Part shown: in pieces, positions 26,961-34,518 of the stretch
How the letters are laid out: the number at the start of each line of letters is the position of its first letter
Position numbering within the stretch: the stretch's first letter is position 1
Assembly (NCBI GenBank): GCA_002825515.1
Contig: PJET01000005.1
Coordinates: 1-64,000, forward strand
Direction of reading: 5' to 3'
Length of the DNA stretch: 64,000 nucleotides
Source of the DNA: Candidatus Thorarchaeota archaeon MP11T_1
GTDB taxonomy: Archaea; Asgardarchaeota; Thorarchaeia; Thorarchaeales; Thorarchaeaceae
The notes under the pieces: model-generated
What the model saw: the letters and a program-made list of their open reading frames with translations, nothing else
What the model was told of the DNA's origin: nothing
The model's database searches: none
Position numbers and translations under genes: made by a program

Positions 26961-27194
26961 TCAACCCTTTACAAGTTGCCACCGGTAACCTCCTTTACCG
27001 AATTTCTTTGTGATTAATCCCTTTTCCACTAGCTGATTAGCAGCAGCTACAAATGTATCTCCCCCTGCACAATCAATGCAAATCTCGGTATATTCGTCAG
27101 TCCGTGCAATCTCGAGTATCTCTGTTGTTGTTAGCGAATCAGCAGATTCAAGGATTTTAAGCACACACTGAGCATTTTTAGTGAGGTCGGACAT
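26961..27194 (-). CDS. Small winged-helix-like protein with Cys pair, upstream of cysteine desulfurase
   Basis: A 77-residue protein with a predicted winged helix-turn-helix (SLTTTEILEIAR, AANQLVEKGLITKKFGKGGYRWQL) interrupted by an insert carrying C39 and C42 (ICIDCAGGD) plus an early C10. The Cys pair could bind a metal or FeS cluster or sense redox state. ATG 27194 is chosen; a longer frame from 27260 gives a hydrophobic extension and would begin before the transcript start predicted from a minus-strand CATTTAAGC near 27262-27270. It is transcribed with the cysteine desulfurase, suggesting a regulator or helper of sulfur mobilisation. Function inferred. Confidence 0.65.
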   Translation of the reverse strand: MSDLTKNAQCVLKILESADSLTTTEILEIARTDEYTEICIDCAGGDTFVAAANQLVEKGLITKKFGKGGYRWQLVKG

Positions 27195-27354
27195 CGTTAG
27201 CCGAAGCGGAACAACCAGCAATAAGAAACCTTCGTAATAGGTCTGTAGGTCATTCAACAAAACGCTTAAATGAACACTCGAGCCGGTGAGCCCACTCTAT
27301 TTCTTTCGGGGCTACTGCTCTGATATGTGCGAAATAGGTAAAGGGTGAATCTTC

Positions 27355-27606
27355 ATGGGAAGAAGACGAAGGCAAAAGGTACGTCGGCGACCACAAAAAC
27401 GCATTCCAGACGTGTATCCATGTCCAGATTGTGGAAATACAGCAATCAAGATTGAGCTTTATCGAGATAATGGTTTAGCAACAGTGAAGTGTGGGTCTTG
27501 TGGTCTTGAGATGACCGTTGATGAAGTCAACCCTCTGACCGAGCCAGTAGACATCTATGGATCATTTATTGATAGATTCTATGAGAGTCGAAAGGCCGAA
27601 GCCTGA
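27355..27606 (+). CDS. Transcription elongation factor Elf1-like zinc-ribbon protein
   Basis: An 83-residue homologue of eukaryotic/archaeal Elf1, which binds RNA polymerase during elongation. A basic N-terminus (GRRRRQKVRRRPQKR) is followed by a zinc ribbon with C23-x2-C26 and C46-x2-C49 and the conserved C-terminal EPVDIYGSFIDRFYE. ATG follows GGGTGA. It is divergent from the winged-helix gene. Confidence 0.93.
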   Translation: MGRRRRQKVRRRPQKRIPDVYPCPDCGNTAIKIELYRDNGLATVKCGSCGLEMTVDEVNPLTEPVDIYGSFIDRFYESRKAEA

Positions 27607-27634
27607 CACAGTACAACATCTAACATTCAGCAAT

Positions 27635-27644
27635 GGTTATAAGC
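27635..27644 (+). promoter_or_regulatory. TATA box upstream of the membrane microprotein
   Basis: GGTTATAAGC is centred about 33 nt before the ATG at 27673, so the transcript would have a leader of only about 7 nt. It is the best promoter signal in this interval and supports the short gene as expressed. Confidence 0.45.
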
Positions 27645-27672
27645 AGACTCAGTCCGGGGGCACAAGATTCTG

Positions 27673-27789
27673 ATGCAGACTATTCAAACCTTCATTTCTA
27701 TAGTTTTCATTTTACTTGCTGCACTGGGAATCCTTGCTCTTCTTCTTACTATGGGCTATATGGTCTATGGTGAAGAGGAAGAGGAATAA
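27673..27789 (+). CDS. Single-helix membrane microprotein, 38 aa
   Basis: A 38-residue reading frame that is almost one transmembrane helix: MQTIQ, a hydrophobic run over residues 7-27, GYMVYG, then five Glu at the C-terminus. The acidic end would be cytoplasmic or external depending on orientation. A TATA box is properly placed upstream, there is no ribosome-binding site, and the next gene starts 8 nt after the stop. No family is recognised. It is too short for standard gene callers, and coding status rests on composition and promoter. Confidence 0.5.
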   Translation: MQTIQTFISIVFILLAALGILALLLTMGYMVYGEEEEE

Positions 27790-27797
27790 ACAACGGG

Positions 27798-28040
27798 ATG
27801 TTGCTCCCGATGATGAATTCAATTTTACGTACTGCGTTTGAAAATGTAGCACCGTACATATCCAATATGGAGTCTGTGAAGATTCTAGTTGAGGAGGTCG
27901 AAAAGACGACTAATTCTCTAGAGTCGATTTTAGGGGAATTGGAGTTAAGATTAGAAGACGCAGAAGTCACCTTAAGGACTGATATACGCATCTTGATTAA
28001 CGAATGTCGACATTTGGGTGACAGGACGACCTCCAAATGA
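27798..28040 (+). CDS. Short coiled-coil protein coupled to Lhr helicase
   Basis: An 80-residue, mostly helical protein with heptad-like leucine/valine spacing (VKILVEEVEKTTNSLESILGELELRLEDAEVTL). I do not recognise a family. The start is ATG 27798 or the double ATG at 27810/27813; no strong ribosome-binding site is visible for any of them. Its stop overlaps the Lhr start (ATGA), a sign of translational coupling, so it may be a helper subunit of the helicase. Function is unknown. Confidence 0.6.
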   Translation: MLLPMMNSILRTAFENVAPYISNMESVKILVEEVEKTTNSLESILGELELRLEDAEVTLRTDIRILINECRHLGDRTTSK

Positions 28041-30877
28041 ATGCATTTACTCCACTCAGTGAAGAGATAACCAGTTTCCTCAAGGCTAGTGGCATAGTTA
28101 GATTTACTCCAATTCAGGAAAAAGCTATACCCATTCTTTTCAGTGAGTCTGAGAACGTAATTCTTCTGGCGCCCACCGGGAGTGGTAAGACAGAGGCTGC
28201 TTTGCTGCCTCTTCTTCAGCGGTTGCAGAGAATGAAGGAAACTCAAGAGCTCTTCGGATTTTACATCTTGTACATCACGCCTCTAAGAGCATTGAATCGT
28301 GATGTGTTCAAGAGGATTGAGGATTTATGCAATCATTTGGGAATCAGTGTTGCAGTTCGCCATGGGGATACATCTCAATATGCTAGAAGAAAACAAGCTA
28401 TCAAACCTCCAAACCTACTCATTACTACACCTGAGTCGCTCCAAGCAATTTTACCTGGAAAAAGATTGAGATATCATCTAAGAACAGTTTTTGCAGTCAT
28501 CATTGACGAAGTTCATGACCTAGCTGACAGCAAACGAGGGATACAGCTTAGTCTAGGTCTTGAGAGACTTGATAGACTAGTTGGGAACCCAGTGCAACGT
28601 ATTGGATTATCAGCCACTATAGGAAATCCTAAGGAAGTTGCATTGCTTCTGGGAGGATCTAGATCCGCGAATACGGTTTGGGCAGGCTATGGTACACGCA
28701 GAATGGACCTTAGAGTCGATGTCCCGGTTCCAACAGAGAAACATAGAGCACTGGCAAAGAAGATATCATACCCACCACATTCTGTTGCTCGTTTAGAGGC
28801 GATTATTGACCTTATCAGCAGTCATCAATCAGTAATTCTATTTACCAATACACGTTCATTTTCAGAAGTGTTAGGAGCAAAGATGAGGGCTGTTTCGCCC
28901 TCATTCGAGTTTGATGTTCATCATGGATCGTTATCCAAGTCTGCCCGGCTTAGTGCTGAGGATAGACTCAAGACTGGAGCTTCAAGAGCCATTATTGCTA
29001 CTTCGAGTTTAGAGCTTGGGATTGATATTGGATTGGCAGACTTGGTAATACAATACTCCTCACCTAGGGAGGTGGCTCGGCTTCTTCAACGTGTTGGAAG
29101 AGCAGGACATGCAGTTGGTAAATCTTCGAAGGGAGTGATTATTGCTACTGTCAATCTTGATGATATAATCGAGTCAGGGGTCATCCTTAGACGTGCTCGT
29201 CAGAATAAGGTAGAGGATGCTGAAATACCTAGAAAATCGTGGGATGTCCTTAGTCACCAGATTGCCGGTGTGCTTCTTGATTTGGATGAACTTGAAAAAG
29301 ATGAACTCTTGAAACTCATCTGTTCAGCATACCCATTTTCACAGATCACTTCAGAGGAGTTGGACACACTTTTGGATTTCATGAGTGAGAGAAAAGCCTT
29401 GGAAGTCAGTGGGATTGTGGTGAAAAAAGGTCCAAGAACCAGAGTTTTCTATTATAACCATCTTAGTACGATTCCTGATGTGAATCAGGTAAACGCAGTG
29501 GATCTGACAACACGCACTTCCATAGGAGTTCTTGATGAGGATTTTGTTTCATCTAATGTTGAGTCTGGATCAGTATTTGTGATTAGAGGACGCCCTTGGA
29601 ATGTCATCAGAATAGACGAAGAAACTGGAGAGGTTTTGTGCGTTCCCGCTGGCGGGACTGATTCCGAGGCTCCTCGTTGGGTTGGAGAGATGATTCCTGT
29701 CCCATTTGAGGTTGCCTCTGAAGTCGCGAAGGTTTGGAACACAGTTTTAGATAAAGATCCAAAGACAGTGGGTAAATGGCTAGCAAAAGAATACGGAATA
29801 TCTCAGGATTCGCTTGATTATGTGCTAGACGTTTTGAGAGAGAGTAGAGAATCCCTTGAGAAACTTCCATCAGAAGAATGCTTCGTGGTTGAGAGCTTCG
29901 AGTCTGGAATGGTGCTTCATGCTCCGTTAGGAACAAAAACCAATGAAACATTGGGGATTGTGATTGCATCACTCCTAACAACACGGTTTGGAGTCGAAGT
30001 AGCAGTAGAAAGAGACCCCTATCGAATTCTATTCACAGCTAGTAAAAGAATAGATCCAAATTGGGTCATAGATGTTCTTCGAGAGTATTCTAGCGAGCAA
30101 GTGTCAGTAATTCTTCGATTAGCAGTGAAACAAACACAGAATTTTGCTTCAAGGTTCATTCATGTCGCAAGAAGGATGGATATCATAAAGAAAGATGCAA
30201 AACAAAAAGATGTGCCTGTCAAGTATCTCATCAAATCATTAGAAAGTTCTCCAGTATTCCAAGAAGCTATGAGAGAAGTCTTAGATGACAAATTAGATGA
30301 GAGAAGAACTAGGCATATCTTTGACAAGTATTCCAACGGAGAAATCACTGTTCACCTAGTAAATACTGAAAAACCGTCACCTCTTGCGCGACTTATCATT
30401 GAAGAGAAAACTAGGTTTGAAGTCATGGGTGAAATTACTGATGAGAATGAAGTACTTCGAATGATGGAAGAACGATTACTCTCTACAAGATTCAGGCTTA
30501 TCTGCATGGCAGAAAACCATTGGAACTCAGTTAGAACCCTGTCTACACTTGATGAAGTAATCATGTGTCCTATTTGCGAATCAAGGATGATTGCCGCAAT
30601 ATCACCAACTTCGAAGGATTTCCCCAAGCTATTGACAAAAAAGATACGTGGCGAAAAACTCACAAGAAATGAAGAAAAAGAACATAGAGCCGCATCACTT
30701 ATCGCAGAGCTAGTTTCAAAATATGGTAAGACTGCATTATTGGTCTTGGCTGGAAGAGGAATTGGGGCAACCACTGCGTCAAGGATTCTCAAACCAAGCT
30801 TGAAGGATAGACTTGAGATTCTCAAGGCTATTGCCAAAGGAGAATTACAGTATGAGAGAACCAGACCGTACTGGTAA
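28037..30877 (+). CDS. lhr: Lhr-type ATP-dependent helicase
   Basis: Large superfamily 2 helicase acting on DNA or RNA:DNA in archaeal repair. The 946-residue protein has Walker A APTGSGKT (45-52), DEVH at 157-160, LSATIG, ATSSLELGIDIG, and motif VI QRVGRAGH. These are followed by the Lhr-core winged-helix and beta-barrel domains and a C-terminal region with a CPIC-type zinc pair and GRGIGATTASRIL, which resembles a helix-hairpin-helix. ATGA overlap with the coiled-coil gene. EngB overlaps its 3' end by 26 nt. A COG1407-type phosphoesterase, often linked to Lhr, is encoded 2.2 kb downstream. Confidence 0.93.
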   Translation: MNAFTPLSEEITSFLKASGIVRFTPIQEKAIPILFSESENVILLAPTGSGKTEAALLPLLQRLQRMKETQELFGFYILYITPLRALNRDVFKRIEDLCNHLGISVAVRHGDTSQYARRKQAIKPPNLLITTPESLQAILPGKRLRYHLRTVFAVIIDEVHDLADSKRGIQLSLGLERLDRLVGNPVQRIGLSATIGNPKEVALLLGGSRSANTVWAGYGTRRMDLRVDVPVPTEKHRALAKKISYPPHSVARLEAIIDLISSHQSVILFTNTRSFSEVLGAKMRAVSPSFEFDVHHGSLSKSARLSAEDRLKTGASRAIIATSSLELGIDIGLADLVIQYSSPREVARLLQRVGRAGHAVGKSSKGVIIATVNLDDIIESGVILRRARQNKVEDAEIPRKSWDVLSHQIAGVLLDLDELEKDELLKLICSAYPFSQITSEELDTLLDFMSERKALEVSGIVVKKGPRTRVFYYNHLSTIPDVNQVNAVDLTTRTSIGVLDEDFVSSNVESGSVFVIRGRPWNVIRIDEETGEVLCVPAGGTDSEAPRWVGEMIPVPFEVASEVAKVWNTVLDKDPKTVGKWLAKEYGISQDSLDYVLDVLRESRESLEKLPSEECFVVESFESGMVLHAPLGTKTNETLGIVIASLLTTRFGVEVAVERDPYRILFTASKRIDPNWVIDVLREYSSEQVSVILRLAVKQTQNFASRFIHVARRMDIIKKDAKQKDVPVKYLIKSLESSPVFQEAMREVLDDKLDERRTRHIFDKYSNGEITVHLVNTEKPSPLARLIIEEKTRFEVMGEITDENEVLRMMEERLLSTRFRLICMAENHWNSVRTLSTLDEVIMCPICESRMIAAISPTSKDFPKLLTKKIRGEKLTRNEEKEHRAASLIAELVSKYGKTALLVLAGRGIGATTASRILKPSLKDRLEILKAIAKGELQYERTRPYW

Positions 30878-31478
30878 TCAAAGGAAACCTATGATTGTAT
30901 TCGCGGGTCGGAGCAATGTTGGTAAGAGTAGTATAATCCGCGCGCTTACTGGAAAGAGGGTGCGGATAGGTAAGAAACCTGGGAGTACTCGATGGGAGCT
31001 AATGATTGATTATGGTCCGATAATAATTGTGGATATTCCTGGGTTTGGGTATATGGCTGGACAAAGTAAGGCTCTAATAGAAGAAACAAAAACAAATGTA
31101 GTTCAGAAGCTTGAGGGGTGGAAAGATAACATAATCTTGGCAGTTTTAATAATAGATATTTCACTCTTCAAGGAGTTGTATGAGAGATGGTCATCTCGTG
31201 GGGAGATTCCTATTGATGTTGAGTTCTATAGTTTCCTATCTGAAATCTCCCAAAACGTAATCGTGGTAGCTAATAAGAGTGACAAAGTCAAGAAACGTGC
31301 CCTTCAGAATGAGATTGATTTCTTAGTGACCAAACTCAAAGAGGGGAGTTCAGGCAAAGATCCGACTGTTGTACCTACATCAGCTCAGAGGAAGCAGGGA
31401 TTGTCGTATCTGGTTTCCATAATAGATGACTTGTTAATAGATCATGGCTTGGATAGACCACAATGGGCTATTACCTGA
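30852..31478 (+). CDS. engB: EngB-like ribosome-associated GTPase
   Basis: TRAFAC-class GTPase of about 208 residues. G1 is GRSNVGKSS (19-27), G2 lies in PGSTRW, G3 is DIPGFGY, G4 NKSD and G5 TSAQR. EngB proteins help large-subunit ribosome assembly in bacteria; archaeal members are less studied. ATG 30852 overlaps the end of lhr, with GGAGA 8 nt upstream, so the pair is coupled. Its last 8 nt overlap the convergent GIFT-protein gene. Confidence 0.9.
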   Translation: MREPDRTGNQRKPMIVFAGRSNVGKSSIIRALTGKRVRIGKKPGSTRWELMIDYGPIIIVDIPGFGYMAGQSKALIEETKTNVVQKLEGWKDNIILAVLIIDISLFKELYERWSSRGEIPIDVEFYSFLSEISQNVIVVANKSDKVKKRALQNEIDFLVTKLKEGSSGKDPTVVPTSAQRKQGLSYLVSIIDDLLIDHGLDRPQWAIT

Positions 31479-32568
31479 TTTTCTTGAGTATATAGAAAGC
31501 TACACCTATTGCAAAGACCACAGATGAAATGATTAGCATTGGGAGAATTGCACTTGGAGCTTCAACGAAATCCTGTGACAACCAACCCATGATATTCATG
31601 AAGAGCCGTGCGTTATCAGCGGAGTAAAACCATTGAATACCAGTGTTTGGATAATCCAAATTTCTTCCTGTGAACATAAGAGTAGAACCACATATGACAA
31701 CCCTACTTTCATTATACTCGAAAGCAGACAACCAAGACGGAAAAGTTCCGTTTATTGCAGAGTAGGAAAGCGGATCCTGTTCAAAGTCTGAAAGTGTCAT
31801 ATTCGGAAAGGAGTAGTTAGCCCAAGTGTTTGGTCCTCTTCTGAACTGTGCAAATGTAGTATCATAACCAGAGGCTATTCCACTCGATAGGCTCACTGGT
31901 TTCAGCGTGGCAGTCATAACATAGAGCTCGTTGATGTTCCTAAATATTGGATGACCTGTTTCCCAGGTGGATGTGTCCATTTTTATCATGTAGGGGTATG
32001 ATGCATTGAACACAGTATGGTCATAATCAAACATCGTGTCAGCATAGAAGTCGTCAGTAGCAGTTACATTTATGCTGAATCTGACACCGGTGATGTTCAG
32101 GCCATCAAGAAGATCGTTGATTACTATATTGTCACCCATATCTTGCATCAGTGCGTCTGCCCAATATCTTGAGCTCTGTTCAATAGTGGGATCACCCAAT
32201 AGAAACAATGAACTACCATTAGCTAGCATCTCAGCGATTCCATGAGCTTCTGCAGCTGTGAATGGTGAATTATCGTCAGGAGCAGCTATTATGAGAATAT
32301 CAACATCGTTAAGAGTCGTGTCAGTCAGATCATCACCAGTATTGATTCGCACCATATACCTTGTTGATTCATTGACCGCATCAAGCATGAGTTTCAACCC
32401 TTCTTCAGCATCAAGGGGATCATGCTGTGGATTGTGGCTTGCATCATAGAGCACTAGAATAGGGTCTAGATCAGCCTGTGCTCTGACACCAGTCTGAAGA
32501 CTGGATAAGAGAACCATTACGGTCACTACTACTGCAAGTATTCTTGTGGCATTCCTGAGCTGATTCAT
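31471..32568 (-). CDS. Membrane-anchored GIFT-domain protein, possible OST48-like subunit
   Basis: A 365-residue protein with an N-terminal signal sequence (residues 1-32, ending GVRAQA), a large external domain with about a dozen N-x-S/T sequons, and one C-terminal helix (about 341-361) ending in KKIR. The N-terminal part (ILVLYDASHNPQH, DVDILIIAAPDDNSPF, LANGSSLFLLGDP) and the late SRVVICGSTLMFTGR...DNARLFMNIMGWL match the glutaminase-like GIFT fold shared by GldG, IFT52 and OST48/WBP1. Size and type I topology fit OST48. GldG-like or other GIFT proteins remain possible. ATG start with no clear ribosome-binding site. Confidence 0.55.
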   Translation of the reverse strand: MNQLRNATRILAVVVTVMVLLSSLQTGVRAQADLDPILVLYDASHNPQHDPLDAEEGLKLMLDAVNESTRYMVRINTGDDLTDTTLNDVDILIIAAPDDNSPFTAAEAHGIAEMLANGSSLFLLGDPTIEQSSRYWADALMQDMGDNIVINDLLDGLNITGVRFSINVTATDDFYADTMFDYDHTVFNASYPYMIKMDTSTWETGHPIFRNINELYVMTATLKPVSLSSGIASGYDTTFAQFRRGPNTWANYSFPNMTLSDFEQDPLSYSAINGTFPSWLSAFEYNESRVVICGSTLMFTGRNLDYPNTGIQWFYSADNARLFMNIMGWLSQDFVEAPSAILPMLIISSVVFAIGVAFYILKKIR

Positions 32569-32650
32569 TTTGATATTCCGACCTTATTGCTCAGTCAGCG
32601 TGCCTGACCTTAGGCCGTGTTTTAAAGTTATCTTCACATGCTATTAATAC

Positions 32651-33037
32651 TCAATCAGTTCGTCGCCATTCAACATACAGCTTTCGTCGCTCTGTATCAG
32701 TTGATTCTCGAGATTCATATTCGTTGCGAATCTCAGCGATTCTTTGTGCTAAGAGATGATAACACAAGTTTGCTTCTCTTGAGATGACCGCTTCCTGATA
32801 GAAACTCCTGCAGGTACAATATAATTCAGGAATGACAAAGTACTGACGACCGCGGCCCATGACAATCCAAGTCAATGATTCACTCGGATTGAACTTGTAT
32901 TTGATGATCTTTCTTTCTTCCACAGCCCTTAGTGCTTTTACAAACTTCTTGCCATACTTGTCTTTAAAATACTCAATATCTTCTTGAGTGAGATTCTTCT
33001 TTGAAAGCCGTTTTACCTCGGATTGTGGAAGGGACAT
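32651..33037 (-). CDS. SWIM zinc-finger protein
   Basis: A 128-residue protein with a basic helical N-terminus and a SWIM motif C74-x-C76...C92-x-H94 (ELYCTCRSFY, LCYHLLAQRI). SWIM proteins bind nucleic acid or partner recombinases; the eukaryotic Sws1 Shu-complex subunit has the same motif, and archaeal SWIM proteins are often near recombination genes. ATG 33037 follows GAGTGA; a longer frame from 33139 would overrun the divergent phosphoesterase promoter. Specific role unknown. Confidence 0.75.
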   Translation of the reverse strand: MSLPQSEVKRLSKKNLTQEDIEYFKDKYGKKFVKALRAVEERKIIKYKFNPSESLTWIVMGRGRQYFVIPELYCTCRSFYQEAVISREANLCYHLLAQRIAEIRNEYESRESTDTERRKLYVEWRRTD

Positions 33038-33101
33038 AATGTTCACTCTGTTTTCTTGTATAACCATGTTAAAATGTTGTATATTGGAAAGAAAAACAGC
33101 A

Positions 33102-33953
33102 ATGGAAACGATTTTCGATGATAGAGGCATGATAGTCAAGTATGACGACCAATCAGTCCTTCTAATATCGGATATTCATCTTGGGTTAGAAGAAGAACTG
33201 GCTGAGAGTCGAGGTGTGCGAGTCCCCCCTCAGCATCCGGCCATGCTACAGAGAATAGAGAGATTGGTGAAGAACCATGAAATTACTCATCTAATGATTA
33301 TTGGAGATGTGAAGCACTCTATTCTTACTGACAGTGATTATAATTGGGAAACCATTCCAGAGTTCATGAAGACACTAACTGAGTACGTAGAAACAACTGT
33401 AATTCCAGGGAATCATGATGGCGATTTGAAAGCGTTTCTTCCTCGAAGTGTCAACATAGCTGATGTCCGGGGTATGTTGATTGGACCCAAGAATGAAGAG
33501 GTTGGTCTTCTACATGGCCACTCTTGGCCCTCTGCAGATATTTTGGATGCAAAAATGATTGTCGTTGGACATAATCATCCAACAGTTCGGAGGATTAGAG
33601 ATGCATCGGTTCCTGAGATTGGTCGTTCTTCAAGACGACGATATGCTGGAACCATATCTGTTGTTTTGAGGTCGAAATTGGACAAGAACTGTGTTAGAAG
33701 AGCGATAGGAGTGCTTGAGATTCCTGAGGATGTAATGTGTAGTTTAGTCACTCTTCCAAGCTTCAATGAGCTTCTATCAGGTATTTCGGCGAATCATCCA
33801 AAGTCTGCTTTTCTCGGACCCCTTTTTGAAAACCAATGTACCAGTCTTGCAGAGTCAGAAGTATACAGTGTTGATGGAATATACTTGGGATCTGTAAAAT
33901 GGTTTCGTGAACGTTTCAACGAAATGATTAAATCTAATCCAACCGGGGACTGA
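33102..33953 (+). CDS. COG1407-type (ICC-like) metallophosphoesterase
   Basis: A 283-residue calcineurin-fold phosphoesterase. Metal ligands are seen in DIHLG (D24, H26), GDVKH, GNHD and GHNH, with LLHGHSWP between. The C-terminal 90 residues are family-specific. COG1407 proteins are commonly encoded beside Lhr helicases and are candidate nucleases; here Lhr is 2.2 kb upstream on the same strand. ATG 33102 is favoured because TTGTATATTGG at 33077-33087 is centred about 20 nt upstream, suggesting a leaderless mRNA; the longer frame overlaps the SWIM gene. Confidence 0.85.
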   Translation: METIFDDRGMIVKYDDQSVLLISDIHLGLEEELAESRGVRVPPQHPAMLQRIERLVKNHEITHLMIIGDVKHSILTDSDYNWETIPEFMKTLTEYVETTVIPGNHDGDLKAFLPRSVNIADVRGMLIGPKNEEVGLLHGHSWPSADILDAKMIVVGHNHPTVRRIRDASVPEIGRSSRRRYAGTISVVLRSKLDKNCVRRAIGVLEIPEDVMCSLVTLPSFNELLSGISANHPKSAFLGPLFENQCTSLAESEVYSVDGIYLGSVKWFRERFNEMIKSNPTGD

Positions 33954-33964
33954 TTCGGACTCAT

Positions 33965-34041
33965 GGGTCGGTGGTCTAGCTTGGTATGATTCTTGGTTCG
34001 GATCCAAGGGATCGCGAGTTCAAATCTCGTCCGGCCCACCA
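33965..34041 (+). tRNA. tRNA-Pro (anticodon CGG)
   Basis: Complete cloverleaf: acceptor GGGTCGG/CCGGCCC, D stem GTC/GAT, anticodon stem CTTGG/CCAAG with loop TTCGGAT (anticodon CGG), T arm GCGAG-TTCAAAT-CTCGT, discriminator A and encoded CCA. No intron. It lies 11 nt after the phosphoesterase stop. Protein-like frames across it on the minus strand are spurious. Confidence 0.96.
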
Positions 34042-34044
34042 TTA

Positions 34045-34518
34045 CTATTTTTTCATAGACAGAGCATAAAGAATGATAGCTGCAGTCCCTGCAGGACCAA
34101 TATCGACTATGGCATCCAGACTACGGCATTCTCCTAAGTCCATTTCCTTTCTTGAGAAAGAACTGTTACTCCCTGAGAGCACGATGGCTATCCTTTCTCC
34201 TGATTTTGACATTTCGGAGAGCTGACTCAAATCAAGACGCTCTTTTATGAGCACAGGAGATGTGATAAGCAATGGATGTTCAATACCAAGGACTTCTAAG
34301 ACATCCTTCAAATCTGGTAAAACCATGAAGTTCTGTTTCATTTTCATTGCTAGACGATTTGCCTCAGGGACTCCTGCCTGCGCAGCTGACCCTTCTGCCT
34401 TGGAAACTACAAAGTTAGAATAACCAAGTCCGTACACAACTTGAGCTGTTTCGATAGTCTTTGATGCTGAATGAATATTGTGTAAGATCACATAGATATT
34501 CTTGAGCGAGTCAGACAA
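34045..34518 (-). CDS. DUF2122/COG4080-type protein, SpoU-like fold
   Basis: A 157-residue archaeal protein matching the DUF2122 pattern: IYVILHNIHSASKTIETAQVVYGLGYSNFVV, GSAAQAGVPEANRLAMK, VLPDLKDVLEVL, and a C-terminal DIGPAGTAAIILYAL that resembles the SAM-binding knot of SPOUT methyltransferases. Database names for the family disagree (RecB-family nuclease, SpoU-like methylase); the sequence here favours a SPOUT-like fold. TTG start overlaps the 3' end of the cytosine methyltransferase gene, with GGAGG 12 nt upstream, so the two are one transcript. Confidence 0.75.
   Translation of the reverse strand: MSDSLKNIYVILHNIHSASKTIETAQVVYGLGYSNFVVSKAEGSAAQAGVPEANRLAMKMKQNFMVLPDLKDVLEVLGIEHPLLITSPVLIKERLDLSQLSEMSKSGERIAIVLSGSNSSFSRKEMDLGECRSLDAIVDIGPAGTAAIILYALSMKK

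Noticed and set aside
25714..26982. Nine-codon longer start of the cysteine desulfurase
   Set aside because: It would overlap the coding end of the winged-helix gene; ATG 26955 has the ribosome-binding site.
33794..34042. Minus-strand 82-aa frame across tRNA-Pro
   Set aside because: It begins with the well-known tRNA-antisense artefact (VGRTRFELAIP) and overlaps the phosphoesterase gene.
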